A DNA stretch of 44,478 bases from Streptomyces rhizosphaerihabitans (GCF_025399795.1 NZ_JAODTZ010000063.1:1-44478); one strand, 5' to 3'. Shown: positions 1-8,524, counted from the stretch's first letter. The notes: a model not told the origin generated them from the sequence alone. Translations and numbers: made by a program.

Positions 1-2
1 GC

Positions 3-287
3 CGATGGCTGCGGATCGAGTCCACCTGGCCCTGGGCCACCGCGTTCGCCACCGCCTGGATCCGCCTCTCCGATCTCCCGGCTGCCACCTGGCGGCGCCA
101 AAATACCGCCCCGACGAAGAAAGACCAGGAAGGAGGACGACCAGCAGCGCCCCGGGCCCGTGGAACCCGGCGCACCCGCAGCGTCACGCGAAGGTCCGCC
201 CTCGAAGGACAGAGATCATTACGGGCGCACCGTCGATCGGGCCGAGTTCACGCCACTCGTGAAGAATCGAGGTCAGCTGTGGATTAA
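3..287 (+). other. Possible 3' end of a gene entering from the left edge
   Basis: One forward frame is open from the window edge to a TAA at 285-287. Its first 40 residues look protein-like, with a tryptophan- and alanine-rich helical stretch around WPWATAFATAWIRLSDLP. The remainder is arginine-rich low-complexity sequence. I do not recognise the family. It could be the C-terminus of a transposase or of an unknown protein, or simply an open frame in GC-rich DNA. Confidence 0.2.
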
Positions 288-561
288 TAGCTACGACCGC
301 GAGGTGAGGGTTTAGCGCCCCATGCCGAGAGTGTTTTTACCGCAGCGAGCAGAATGGAATTTTGTAACGCACGCCGGCCAGTATGGCATGCTACTGTCGA
401 TCTCAGTTGCAGTCTTGGTTCCCAAACTTCAAGCGCCTCCAACGGTACTTTCAGCCGGTGGAAGCGTTTTTGTATTTCCGGTCATTCCGGGAGGGTGTCA
501 TCGCGGCGACCCGGTATCCGCGCATTGCGGGTCCCGGCGCACTGCCCAAAGGAGATATGAC

Positions 562-765
562 ATGGCGTCTGGCACCGTGAAGTGGTTCAACGCGGCGAAG
601 GGTTTCGGATTCATCGAGCAGGACGGTGGGGGTGCCGACGTGTTCGCCCACTTCTCGAACATCGCCTCCCAGGGCTTCCGTGAATTGCTCGAAGGTCAGA
701 AGGTCACCTTCGACATCGCGCCGAGCCAGAAGGGCCCGACGGCGGAGAACATCGTTCCCGTCTGA
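562..765 (+). CDS. cspA: Cold-shock protein, CspA family
   Basis: This is a 67-residue single cold-shock domain, the normal length for the family. Such proteins bind single-stranded RNA and DNA and melt RNA secondary structure in the cytoplasm. The start MASGTVKWFNAAKGFGFI contains the RNP1 motif KGFGFI, and VFAHFSNI is RNP2. The ATG at 562 follows an AAAGGAGAT ribosome-binding site with good spacing. The upstream frame is open, but a longer start would lack this site and add a non-homologous extension. The 250 bp before the gene are unusually AT-rich for this window and contain no other gene, which fits a long structured leader of the kind seen on cold-shock mRNAs. A hairpin follows the stop. 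The family is certain; its use in cold rather than constitutively is inferred. Confidence 0.95.
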   Translation: MASGTVKWFNAAKGFGFIEQDGGGADVFAHFSNIASQGFRELLEGQKVTFDIAPSQKGPTAENIVPV

Positions 766-781
766 CGCCGACGCGCACTCT

Positions 782-824
782 GCAGCGGGGGCCCGCACCT
801 CTCGGGGTGCGCGCACCCCGCTGC
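782..824 (+). terminator. Hairpin after cold-shock gene
   Basis: A 9-bp perfect inverted repeat (GCAGCGGGG at 782-790, CCCCGCTGC at 816-824) starts 16 bp after the stop codon. There is no T run, as is common for Streptomyces terminators. Confidence 0.6.
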
Positions 825-1037
825 GGGCATTTACCGTAGTGCCCGCGTCCTTGGATAATGCCTGCGGGCGATGGGTCCCCGAAGCTGCACCCGCTTGAAG
901 CCCTGGATTTCACGTCCGCATGACGCCACTTTTTTTCATCGCCTGCATACGTACCAGATTCACTGCAGGCCAGATTTCCTTTTGCATTCCATTCGGCTCG
1001 TTCTTGTGGTTCCCGCACTGCTCTTGCGTGGCGGGAA

Positions 1038-1063
1038 TTCCTTGATACGTGCCTATCAAGGAA
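1038..1063 (+). promoter_or_regulatory. Hairpin overlapping the rsbQ ribosome-binding site
   Basis: TTCCTTGATA (1038-1047) and TATCAAGGAA (1054-1063) form a perfect 10-bp stem with a 6-base loop. The right arm includes most of the purine-rich AAGGAAGG (1058-1065) that lies just ahead of the ATG at 1072. When folded, the RNA would hide the ribosome-binding site. It could act as an RNA thermometer or translational switch. As DNA, the same palindrome could be an operator. Confidence 0.55.
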
Positions 1064-1071
1064 GGTTCGGA

Positions 1072-2007
1072 ATGAACCCTGCACCTACGGATGGCCACTC
1101 CTCCCGCAGCCGGACCGGCGCCCCTGCTTTTGGCTCCGGCGCCGGTTCGGGCCGGGGCAGTCGCTTCGGCTTGCTCGCCCCGAGTAATGGGAAACTGGTG
1201 GGCATGGATATTCGTCGCAGGAACAACGTCACCGTCATCGGCCGTGCGGACGGGCCGGTGCTCCTGCTGGCGCACGGGTTCGGCTGTGACCAGAACATGT
1301 GGCGTCTGGTGGTCCCCATGCTGGCCGTGGACTTCCGGGTGGTGCTGTTCGACTACGTGGGCTCCGGCCGCTCGGACCCTTCGGCCTGGAGTGAGCAGCG
1401 CTACAGCTCGTTGGAGGGCTATGCCTCGGATGTGCTGGAGGTCTGTGAGGAGTTGAACCTGCGGGATGTGATCTTCGTGGGGCATTCGGTCAGTGCCATG
1501 GTCGGGGTGCTCGCGGCGGCGAAGGCGCCGCAGCGGTTCTCCCATCTGGTGATGGTGGCTCCCTCGCCCCGCTACATCGACGATGACGGGTATCGGGGCG
1601 GTTTCAGCGCGGACGACATCGATGAGCTGCTGGAGTCACTGGAGTCGAACTATCTGGGCTGGTCCGCTGCGATGGCCCCGGTGATCATGGGGAACGCGGA
1701 CCGGCCGGAACTCGGCCAGGAGCTGACCACCTCGTTCTGCGCGACCGACCCGGACATGGCCCGGGTCTTCGCGCGCACGACGTTCCTGTCCGACAGCCGC
1801 GCCGACCTCAAGACGGTCGCGGTGCCGACGCTGGTGCTGGAGTGCAGGCAGGACGTGATCGCCCCGCGCGAGGTCGGCGCATACGTCAATGAGGCCATCC
1901 CCGGCAGCCGTCTGGTCACGCTGGAGGCGACGGGGCACTGCCCGCAGCTGAGCGCACCGCAGGCCACCGCTCAAGCGATCACCGACTTCATCGGTGCTGC
2001 CGGATGA
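1072..2007 (+). CDS. rsbQ: RsbQ-like alpha/beta hydrolase, energy-stress regulator
   Basis: In Bacillus subtilis, RsbQ is an alpha/beta hydrolase that activates the phosphatase RsbP under energy stress. This protein matches the RsbQ pattern along its length: AHGFGCDQNMW, LFDYVGSGRSD, the nucleophile elbow GHSVSAM with Ser139, and late Asp261 and His289 (ATGHCPQ) completing a catalytic triad. The family usually starts near MDIRRRNNV (residue 45, ATG at 1204), so the first 44 Gly/Ser-rich residues are an extra extension. I chose 1072 because of the AAGG site 6 bases before it; 1204 is the alternative. The stop overlaps the start of the RsbP-like gene by four bases (ATGA), so the partners are translationally coupled. 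Its ribosome-binding site sits in a hairpin. The hydrolase substrate is unknown. Confidence 0.88.
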   Translation: MNPAPTDGHSSRSRTGAPAFGSGAGSGRGSRFGLLAPSNGKLVGMDIRRRNNVTVIGRADGPVLLLAHGFGCDQNMWRLVVPMLAVDFRVVLFDYVGSGRSDPSAWSEQRYSSLEGYASDVLEVCEELNLRDVIFVGHSVSAMVGVLAAAKAPQRFSHLVMVAPSPRYIDDDGYRGGFSADDIDELLESLESNYLGWSAAMAPVIMGNADRPELGQELTTSFCATDPDMARVFARTTFLSDSRADLKTVAVPTLVLECRQDVIAPREVGAYVNEAIPGSRLVTLEATGHCPQLSAPQATAQAITDFIGAAG

Positions 2008-3284
2008 TGTGCCGCACAGGCCATGACCCGGGCGAGGAGCCGGACGTGGGTGCCACGGACGCGGTGTTCATCTCGCTGCTGGAGGACAGTGCCGAGGAGC
2101 TGTACGAGCAGGCGCCGTGCGGCTACCTGTCGACACTGATGGACGGCACCATCGCGAAGATCAACACCACGTTGCTGGACTGGCTTGGCCTGTCCCGGGC
2201 TCAGGTGGTGGGCCGGATGCGGTTCGCCGATCTGCTCACGGTGGGCGGGAAGCTCTACCACGAGACGCACTTCGCCCCGTTGTTGCAGATGAAGGGCGAG
2301 GTCAGCGGCATCGCCCTGGACATCAAAGCCGCCGGAAAACAGCGGATGCCGGTGCTGGTCACATCGAAGGTGAAGACCAGCGACGACGGCGAGCCGCTGC
2401 TGATCCGCACCACCGTCTTCGACGCCCGCGACCGCCGCGCCTACGAGACTGAGCTGCTGCGCGGCCGCCAGGCGGCGGAGGAAGCGCGTCGGCAGGCGGA
2501 GGCCGACCGCGAACGGCTCCAGGAAGCCCTCGCCGTCCTTCAGCAGAACCTGCTGCCCGCCGAACTGCCCAAGGTCCCGGGCCTGGAGGCCGCCTCCTAC
2601 TACCACACCGCCTCCCCGGACCTGCTCGGCGGAGACTTCTACGACCTGTTCCCCCTCGACGCAGACCGATGGGCGTTCTTCCTTGGCGACGTCTGCGGCA
2701 AAGGCCCCCAGGCCGCCGCGGTCACCTCGCTGACCCGCTACACGCTGCGGGCCGCCGCCCTGCACGACCCGGACCCCGTCACCGTGCTGAGCACCCTGAA
2801 CACCGTGCTGCACGAGCGGTACACCAGCGGCGACACCCGCTACTGCACCGCCATATTCGGCGTCCTCAACCCCGTCGACGACCACGTCAGCGTGCACTTG
2901 GCCTCCGGCGGCCATCCCTCCGCACTGATCCAGCACGCGGATGGCACCGCGGACTATCTGCCAACCCCCGGCGGTATGCTCGTCGGCGTCCTGCCCGGCG
3001 CACAGTTCGAAACCGCGCGCACCCAGCTCTTTCCCGGCGACACCCTGCTGCTCTACACCGACGGCCTGACCGAGGCCCGCACCGGGCCCGATCGCGAGCT
3101 GTACGGCGAGGACGCCCTGCGCGCCTTCACCGCCGCCCAGCCCGCTGCGGGACCTCAGGTCCTGATCACCGCCCTGACCGGGCTCCTCACCGGGTTCGGT
3201 GACGGCCTCGACGACGACACGGCGCTGCTCGCCCTCGGCGTGCCCGCCCCGCTGCCCACCCCCGTGAGTGAAGACCTGAGATGA
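2004..3284 (+). CDS. rsbP: RsbP-like PAS and PP2C/SpoIIE phosphatase
   Basis: This 426-residue cytoplasmic protein has an N-terminal PAS-type sensor (about residues 15-150, with YEQAPCGYLSTLMDGTI), a charged coiled-coil linker (about 150-190) and a C-terminal SpoIIE-type PP2C phosphatase (about 190-415). The metal-binding signature residues are visible: GGDFYDL, LGDVCGKGPQAA, ASGGHPSA, YTDGLTEA and DDDTALLAL. Such phosphatases remove a phosphate from a STAS anti-anti-sigma factor, freeing it to bind an RsbW-type kinase and release a stress sigma factor. The gene overlaps the RsbQ-like gene upstream and the STAS gene downstream, each by ATGA. This is the same order of functions as the B. subtilis energy-stress branch plus its substrate. 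The overall architecture is clear; the signal sensed by the PAS domain is not. Confidence 0.92.
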   Translation: MMCRTGHDPGEEPDVGATDAVFISLLEDSAEELYEQAPCGYLSTLMDGTIAKINTTLLDWLGLSRAQVVGRMRFADLLTVGGKLYHETHFAPLLQMKGEVSGIALDIKAAGKQRMPVLVTSKVKTSDDGEPLLIRTTVFDARDRRAYETELLRGRQAAEEARRQAEADRERLQEALAVLQQNLLPAELPKVPGLEAASYYHTASPDLLGGDFYDLFPLDADRWAFFLGDVCGKGPQAAAVTSLTRYTLRAAALHDPDPVTVLSTLNTVLHERYTSGDTRYCTAIFGVLNPVDDHVSVHLASGGHPSALIQHADGTADYLPTPGGMLVGVLPGAQFETARTQLFPGDTLLLYTDGLTEARTGPDRELYGEDALRAFTAAQPAAGPQVLITALTGLLTGFGDGLDDDTALLALGVPAPLPTPVSEDLR

Positions 3285-3634
3285 GCCCGCTGACGATCAC
3301 CTCCCGAGACGCCGCCACCGGTCCCGTACTGGAGATCACCGGTGACCTCGACTACGAGAGCGCCCCAGATCTCCGCAAGAGCCTCGACAGTCTCACCCTG
3401 ACCAGCGGCCAACTGCTGGTCCTGGATCTGGCCGGCCTGGAATTCTGCGACTCCAGCGGAATCACCACTCTGTTGGCCGCCCGCAACCTGGCCACCGAAC
3501 TAGGCGGCGGCATGGCCCTGGCCGCGGTCCCCGCCAACACCGCCCGCATCCTGTCCATCATCGGTCTGGACCGGGTCTTCACCATCCACCCAGACACATC
3601 AACAGCCACCAACCCCAGTTCCACAGCCCGCTGA
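3281..3634 (+). CDS. STAS-domain anti-sigma factor antagonist (RsbV/BldG type)
   Basis: This 117-residue protein is a single STAS domain. The core LDLAGLEFCDSSGITTLL carries the phosphorylatable serine pair at positions 58-59, right after Asp57. In the family, the dephosphorylated form binds an RsbW-like anti-sigma kinase. Its start overlaps the stop of the RsbP-like phosphatase (ATGA), so it is most likely that enzyme's substrate. No RsbW-type kinase follows directly; the nearest in the window is the HATPase protein at 23.2-23.7 kb. The C-terminal 15 residues are a Thr/Pro/Ser-rich tail. Confidence 0.9.
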   Translation: MSPLTITSRDAATGPVLEITGDLDYESAPDLRKSLDSLTLTSGQLLVLDLAGLEFCDSSGITTLLAARNLATELGGGMALAAVPANTARILSIIGLDRVFTIHPDTSTATNPSSTAR

Positions 3635-4281
3635 TCACCAGGACCGCGCCACCAGGGACTGAATCGCGCCCGCAAAAATGGAGCAATCCCCCTCTGCGGG
3701 GCCGTTTCGGTCCGGGGCTGCTGTCCACTACGTATCGGCCCGATCACTGCCCATTGCGGAGACCTCTCCGCGCTCCCCTGGGCACAGGCAAAGGAGCCCC
3801 ATTCGCCCCGAGGGTTCCCACCGAGACGTGAACCCTCCGAGTCCGTACTGTCATTCTCGAGACAGTCTGTGGAATGCCACGGCGCGAGGACACTTCCGGA
3901 CACACCGGCTCCGGCTGGCCGAGCCGCCTGTCGACTGACCGGCTGCATGACCCGCTTCCGCCGCAGCCGGAAAGGTAGCGGCTCCTCGGTGTCGATAAAC
4001 CATGCCTGACCTGCTGGTTCTCGCAGGATGGGCTTCGGCGATATCTTCCCGATGGCTCATCATGTGGAGTGTGTTGCCACCCCGGCCTCCCGAGGCGGCT
4101 GCTGACTCCCGTGCCCGACCTCGGTACCCCCGGGACTGAAACCGGTGGGTGACCTGTGTCTTCAGCGGATATCCCGAAGCTGTCGGAGTGCTGACAGGAC
4201 GCTAGGAAGGTATGCGGCAATGGGCTCGGGCCCAGTTGGTCGCGGTGGTCCATGAGGTGCTGGAGGAGGTCGATCGCTTTG
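3635..4281. other. Intergenic, no convincing gene
   Basis: The sequence after the STAS gene has only overlapping open frames without family signature or ribosome-binding site. A short hairpin-like CCCC-TCTG-CGGGG lies near 3690-3703 and could end the rsb operon. I see nothing else. Confidence 0.4.
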
Positions 4282-4722
4282 TCACGGCGACAGACCTTTG
4301 CGTACTGCGCTGCCGGCATCCCGCAGTAGCTCAGGGAAAGCGGGTGCCATTGACCGTTCGGCGTTGGCCACGGCCTGCTCCGCCGCAGGGATGGAGGCGT
4401 CAGAGCCCGGCCCGGTCGGCGTGTACGGCGTTTTCTCCCCGGGCAGGAGCGCTGACATGAAGACTCGGGCGCCCGCTATGAGGGGCTGTCGGCGCCGAGC
4501 CGCCGCTCGGCGTCCGAGATCGACCGCGTCAGCAAGGGGAGGTGGCGGCGGACCTGCCGACCTGTGTATATGCGTAGGCGGACCCAGTTGGGAGGTGAGT
4601 GTCTCCGCGTCTCCCGGCTGGCGCCGTTCGTAGTTCGCGACGGCCCTTTCCCCAAGGGATATGGCGTCGCTGAAGTAGCGTGCGTTGCGGTAGGAGGCGG
4701 CGAGTTCCGCCCGCGCGTCCAC
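4282..4722 (-). pseudogene. Decayed TPR-repeat protein fragment
   Basis: The minus-strand translation begins RAELAASYRNARYFSDAI, continuing with an IxLGERxxANYERxxPGDAxTLT pattern. That is the typical tetratricopeptide repeat of large Streptomyces TPR/NB-ARC proteins. After one repeat it loses register: a second partial repeat (LADAVDLGRRAA) is separated by proline-rich sequence that makes sense only with frame changes. No proper start or ribosome-binding site is visible. I read it as a remnant of a longer TPR gene. Confidence 0.45.
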
Positions 4723-4757
4723 TCCGCTTCCTGGGAGGCCAACTGCGGCTTGGATGC

Positions 4758-5645
4758 TTAGTCCTCAGGGTCCTGAGGGGTGCGCTTTGAGCAGATGGGG
4801 TCGGAGGAGTAGCGGGCGGCCTTGCGTAGCGCGCCGTCGACGACCCTTTGGAGGCGAGAAGGCTCGCTGAGTTGGACGAGGCCGCCGAGGGTGCCGTCGT
4901 TGTCGGAGGCGCTGGTGCAGATGAGAAGGCCGACCGACGGGGCCTGGCCCTCCGCGGCGGGCCAGGCATAGAGGCGTTCGCTGAGACTTGCCGCCGAGTA
5001 GCCGCAGGTGAGAGCGAGTTCGCGGATCAGGATGTGGGCGAAGGTGTGGACGAGCCAGTAGCGCGGGGGCTTCAGGCGGGTGTCAGGGGCGACCTGGGCG
5101 GCGGTGTCGGAGAAGCGGCGTCTGAAGTTTCTGACCTGTGCCTCGCGGTGGAACTTCCACATGTCGGTGTCCAGTACGCGTTTCTCCCACGGTGCGATTG
5201 CGTTCTCGTCGAGGCAGGAATCATCCCGCCGCGCGCCGAGGGGGCGAAGGACTGGCAGTGGGAGGCGGCGCCGAAGGACGGCTTCCACGTGCTGGCGCTC
5301 CCCAGCACTCCTCGAACTCCCCAGATTCTCCCCAGGGATGACCCTCGCTGCGGGCAGGGAGAGGTGGTACCCGGTGCGCATGAGGCACCGCTGTAGCGAC
5401 AGTGCGCCACTGCTGGCCATACCAGCCAGCATGTTCTTCGTCTGCTGGTAGTACGCCATCTGAATGGCTCTGACCAGAGCAAATGTGCTGTGTGGAGAGA
5501 TACGGGCAGGCGTCGGCCCGGCCATGGTCCGGGATCTTGGGAGGGGGACCCGACCGGCGGTCTCAGTTGCTCTGCTGTTCCGAGGGCGGGGCCGTGAGAG
5601 GTGCGAGATTGCGGCTGGTTCTGTGGTGGCGGTGGTGGCGAACAC
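4758..5645 (-). pseudogene. Truncated DUF1998 / DrmB-like C-terminus (DISARM-type)
   Basis: The C-terminal third, about residues 190-295, matches the DUF1998 domain found at the end of DrmB and related helicase-associated proteins. Marker segments are RYWLVHTFAHILIREL, ALTCGYSAASLSERLYA, GLLICTSASDNDGTLGGL and YSSDPICSKRTPQ. In intact proteins this is followed by a Cys-rich segment of the type GAACHACLL; here a TAA stops the frame just before it. The N-terminal 190 residues do not look like the family and probably include frameshifts. The gene is cut at both ends and lies among other remnants. No helicase (DrmA), methylase or PLD (DrmC) partner is present, so any defence system is gone. Confidence 0.6.
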
Positions 5646-5847
5646 GGTCGGGACCGGTGTGGTATCACTGATGGCGCTTGAGCTCGGCTCCCAGGCGGCC
5701 TTTGGCGGTGCCTACGATGGTGAGGTCGCCGGTCAAGACCCGGGTTGTGCGCCGTGTCCTTCGGGCGCCGGTGTCCGCGCCTCGGCCTGCTGGATTGTGG
5801 ACGGGTAGCTCGCGATCGTGCCTGAATGGCGCCGTTATCCCAGTGAC

Positions 5848-6030
5848 CTGTCCGATGCCCGTTGAGAGTTGGTCGAGTCTGCGCCTGACGGTCCGAGTGC
5901 CGCGGCCTGGATATCGGCCGACCACCGGATCGCGATCTGCGTAGTCTGCTGGACGCGGTCCTCTACGTGAACCGGACCGGCATCCCCTGGCGTCATCTGC
6001 CGCACGACTACCCGCCACTGCAATCGCCGT
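5848..6030 (+). mobile_element. IS5-family transposase N-terminal remnant
   Basis: Read across two frames, the forward strand gives DLSDAR, then ELVES, then after a gap LYVNRTGIPWRHLPHDYPP. These are hallmark blocks of the N-terminal domain of Streptomyces IS5-type transposases. The expected WQTVY and DDE regions are missing and the frame is broken at least twice. No flanking inverted repeats were recognised. It is an inactive insertion-sequence scar. Confidence 0.6.
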
Positions 6031-6268
6031 GGTGTGCGGGGCGTATGCGGGAGAGGTCGGTGGGCGTGGTGCCGGCGCACGGGTGGCACGACCGGCCGAC
6101 GCCGTCGCGGGCGACATCGACGCTGACCTCGCCGACCAGGCCTGCCTCGATGTGTGTGACGTCCAGCGTTTCGCTGCCGCCCCATCCTGCTGAGAACGAC
6201 CAGCCTGTCCAGGGGTGTTCGCGGGTCGCCTTTCTCAGCAGGGGAGCGATGGCGCAGGGTCGCGTCTG

Positions 6269-6616
6269 TCAGCGTTGCTTCGCTGCGTCCGTAAAGGCAA
6301 GGACGCCCAGGGTCGCCAGGACAACCACGACGAGCAGGAACACAAGGGCCACGGATGTGGGTGTGGGGTAGATCCACAGGAAGAGGGCCAGGATCCCGGC
6401 TCCGATGACGACGCCCGTGGTCAGGGGTCTGTGCGTGTGCAGCCACTGTCCGGCGGCACCTGGCTTCAGTCCCGCCCGGGCGAGGGCGTGCCCGGCGGTT
6501 CGGGTATGTCGGGCGGCAGCTGCGCGCACGGCGGCGGCACCGCGGCAGTTGAATCGACCCCAGACGCCCGGTCTGCAGCCGTAGCGTCCAGGGTGCCGGT
6601 GGCGCCCCCAAGACAT
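6269..6616 (-). pseudogene. C-terminal fragment of an integral membrane protein
   Basis: The last 70 residues form two hydrophobic helices: one around GVVIGAGILALFLWIYPTP and one around ALVFLLVVVVLATLGVLAF, with a short basic tail DAAKQR. This resembles the C-terminal two-helix end of larger Streptomyces membrane proteins. The first 45 residues are Arg/Ala-rich and lack a ribosome-binding site, so the start is probably artificial and the gene truncated. A genuine short two-helix protein starting internally cannot be excluded. Confidence 0.35.
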
Positions 6617-6856
6617 GCGTAGGCGGGTTCGGCCAGGTGCTGTCCAGGCATCGGCAGCCGACTCAGCGGGTGTGATGGCGATGCGGTCCTCTGTCCGTCT
6701 CGGCGTACCAGCGTCCCGGGCAGGGTTGCCCTACTCGGCACCGACATCAGCCGGCAGTACTCGCCTCTGCGACAGGTCTTCTGTGACGCCGTCCGAGAGG
6801 GCTGTAGCGGACCTGCGCAAACATGCCCGATAAGGGCGATTGGCCAGCATTGATAG

Positions 6857-6880
6857 GTTTTCGTGCCGTTCTAAGGGTTA
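6857..6880 (+). promoter_or_regulatory. Weak SigB-like promoter candidate before PRC-barrel gene
   Basis: GTTT (6857-6860), a 14-bp spacer and GGGTTA (6875-6880) lie 35 bp before the start codon. The -10 element departs from the Streptomyces SigB consensus GGGTAC/T at its last two positions, so this is tentative. Confidence 0.3.
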
Positions 6881-6915
6881 CGCGGAAGATGGCCAGAGGG
6901 AGGCAGGAGGCCAGG

Positions 6916-7611
6916 ATGATCACCCAAGGACAGATTGCCACCGTGCTGGACCACTCGGTGTACGACGTCGACGGAAACAAGATCGGCGACACCAGGCATG
7001 TCTTCCTCGACGATGCGACCGGCGAGCCCGAGTGGGTCAGCGTCAAGACCGGACTCTTCGGCACCAGGGAGTCCTTCGTTCCCACTCGCGAGGCGACCAT
7101 GGTGAAGGACTATCTCAAGGTTCCTTACACCAAAGCCACCGTCAAAGACGCCCCCAATGTCGACGTCGATGCCGGGGGCTTCCTCTCGGTGGACGAGGAA
7201 CACCACCTCTACGAGCACTATGGCATCGCGTGGGACGAGGGCCAGGGCTGGCAGCAGGTCGTCGACCAGCCTGACGAGGGAGGACAAGACGCAGCTGGCT
7301 CACGGACTGTCGCCGATGCCACCGAAGGCGCCTCGCTCCCCTACGACAACACCACCGCATCGGGCCTCGCCCGCAGCGGCACAGAGAGTCCCGACACCAG
7401 CGCCCCGCAGCCCGGTTACGACAAGACCACCGCTTCGGGCATTGCTCGCAGCGGCCAGGAGAATCCCGACATCGAGTCTGCCCGCTCCGACGGTTCCGAA
7501 GGCGGTGCCGCGATGGCGCGCTCCCCGGAGCAGGGGCGTGCTGGCCCTCAAAGCCCCGCAGCAGGGCAGGCACGGCTGCGTTTGTACGCGGCTCCCGAAG
7601 AGCGGCGATAG
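6916..7611 (+). CDS. PRC-barrel domain protein with repeated C-terminal tail
   Basis: Residues 1-85 are a PRC-barrel domain: ITQGQIATVLDHSVYDVDG, then GEPEWVSVKTGLFG and a SFVPT strand. It is followed by LSVDEEHHLYEHYGI, typical of stress-induced actinobacterial PRC-barrel proteins. The usual DUF2382 partner domain is absent. Instead there is a hydrophilic tail with two copies of a roughly 18-residue unit (Y-D-x-TTASG-x-ARSG-x-E-x-PD), 75 bp apart at 7342 and 7417. The ATG at 6916 has a strong GGAGG five bases upstream. PRC-barrels are general RNA- or protein-binding modules; no enzymatic role is suggested. It precedes the Asp23-like operon and resembles the PRC gene at 20.7 kb, pointing to a shared stress role. 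Confidence 0.85.
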   Translation: MITQGQIATVLDHSVYDVDGNKIGDTRHVFLDDATGEPEWVSVKTGLFGTRESFVPTREATMVKDYLKVPYTKATVKDAPNVDVDAGGFLSVDEEHHLYEHYGIAWDEGQGWQQVVDQPDEGGQDAAGSRTVADATEGASLPYDNTTASGLARSGTESPDTSAPQPGYDKTTASGIARSGQENPDIESARSDGSEGGAAMARSPEQGRAGPQSPAAGQARLRLYAAPEERR

Positions 7612-7616
7612 AGACG

Positions 7617-7635
7617 CCCCGTGCTCCAGACGGGG
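7617..7635 (+). terminator. Small hairpin after PRC-barrel gene
   Basis: CCCCGT and ACGGGG pair around a 7-base loop, six bases after the stop. The stem is only six base pairs, so it may be a weak terminator. Confidence 0.35.
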
Positions 7636-7782
7636 TGAGTCCAGTCCGCACCTGAATTCGTCGACGAGGGCAGATTCGCGTCCTGGACCGGCTTCCTGTG
7701 CGGCTCACCGCCGGATGCAACGACATTTACAAGGTTTCGATGGGCACCACGCAGGTGTCCCACACAGATCGAGGCAATTGCG

Positions 7783-8271
7783 ATGACAGACAACATCACC
7801 AGCGTCGGCGGGGGCAGCCGGCCCGACGCAGACGTCAGCCCGCTCAAGGGTCGCACCGGGGCCGGAGCTCCGGCCGGGACACGAGGGAAGACCACCATTG
7901 CGGACGGTGTGGTGGCCAAGATCGCGGGCACGGCCGCGCGTGAGGTACCGGGCATCCACAGCCTGGGCGCGGGGATGGCCCGCGCCTTCGGCGCTGTGCG
8001 GGAACGCGTCCCCGGCGGAGGCGGAGGCGGAGCTACGCGAGGGGTGAAGGTCGAGGTCGGCGAGCGCCAGGCCGCCATCGACCTGGACGTTGTCGTCGAG
8101 TACGGCGTTCCCATCGTCGACGTCGCAGGCGAGGTGCGCACCAACGTGATCAGTGCCGTGGAACGGATGACGGGACTGGAGGTCGTCGAGGTGAACATCG
8201 CCGTCGACGACGTCCACCTCCCCGACGACGAGGACCAAGAGGCTGAATCGGATGAAGGCCGCGTGAGGTGA
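7783..8271 (+). CDS. Asp23/Gls24-family envelope stress protein (first copy)
   Basis: This 162-residue protein has the Asp23 (DUF322) pattern: TTIADGVVAKIAGTAAREVPGI, a glycine-rich linker, VEVGERQAAIDLDVVVEYGV, and the closing NVISAVERMTGLEVVEVNI. Family members are abundant cytoplasmic proteins held at the membrane by AmaP and induced by cell-envelope or alkaline stress. The gene starts a run of five co-directional genes that includes a second Asp23-like protein, a small membrane protein, a DUF6286 protein and AmaP. The N-terminal 30 residues and the acidic C-terminus lie outside the domain. Family assignment is firm; the stress that induces it is not visible. Confidence 0.92.
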   Translation: MTDNITSVGGGSRPDADVSPLKGRTGAGAPAGTRGKTTIADGVVAKIAGTAAREVPGIHSLGAGMARAFGAVRERVPGGGGGGATRGVKVEVGERQAAIDLDVVVEYGVPIVDVAGEVRTNVISAVERMTGLEVVEVNIAVDDVHLPDDEDQEAESDEGRVR

Positions 8272-8353
8272 TCGACCGCCGTGACCCACGGCCATGCCCC
8301 GTGCATGGGCGGGTGATCACACAGGCGATCACGCTCGCAAGACGGGTGAGTGC

Positions 8354-8524
8354 ATGATGAACGCAGCAACGACGGGCCTCGCGGCCGGCATGGCCCTGGG
8401 CTTCGCCGGCTACTTCGGCGGCTTCTGGGCATTCCTGCTGGTTCTGGTCCTGGGTACAGCGGGGCTGATCGGCGGCCTCGCCTTGCAGGGTGACCTCGAC
8501 CTCCGTACGCGGAGGCAGCGGTGA
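8354..8524 (+). CDS. Small membrane protein, DUF2273-like position
   Basis: This 56-residue protein has two closely spaced hydrophobic segments (TGLAAGMALGFAGYFGGF and AFLLVLVLGTAGLIGGLAL) and a charged tail DLDLRTRRQR. In Firmicutes, Asp23 and AmaP genes are accompanied by a small DUF2273 membrane protein of this size and layout. Here it lies between two Asp23-like genes and overlaps the second by GTGA. The start is ATG 8354 or 8357. The family assignment rests mainly on context. Confidence 0.75.
   Translation: MMNAATTGLAAGMALGFAGYFGGFWAFLLVLVLGTAGLIGGLALQGDLDLRTRRQR

Noticed and set aside
1971..2936. 321-codon open frame on the minus strand
   Set aside because: Shadow of the RsbP-like phosphatase gene, repetitive Gly/Val-rich translation.
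4758..5645. Working DISARM defence system
   Set aside because: Only one truncated DUF1998 fragment exists, with no helicase, methylase or nuclease partner.
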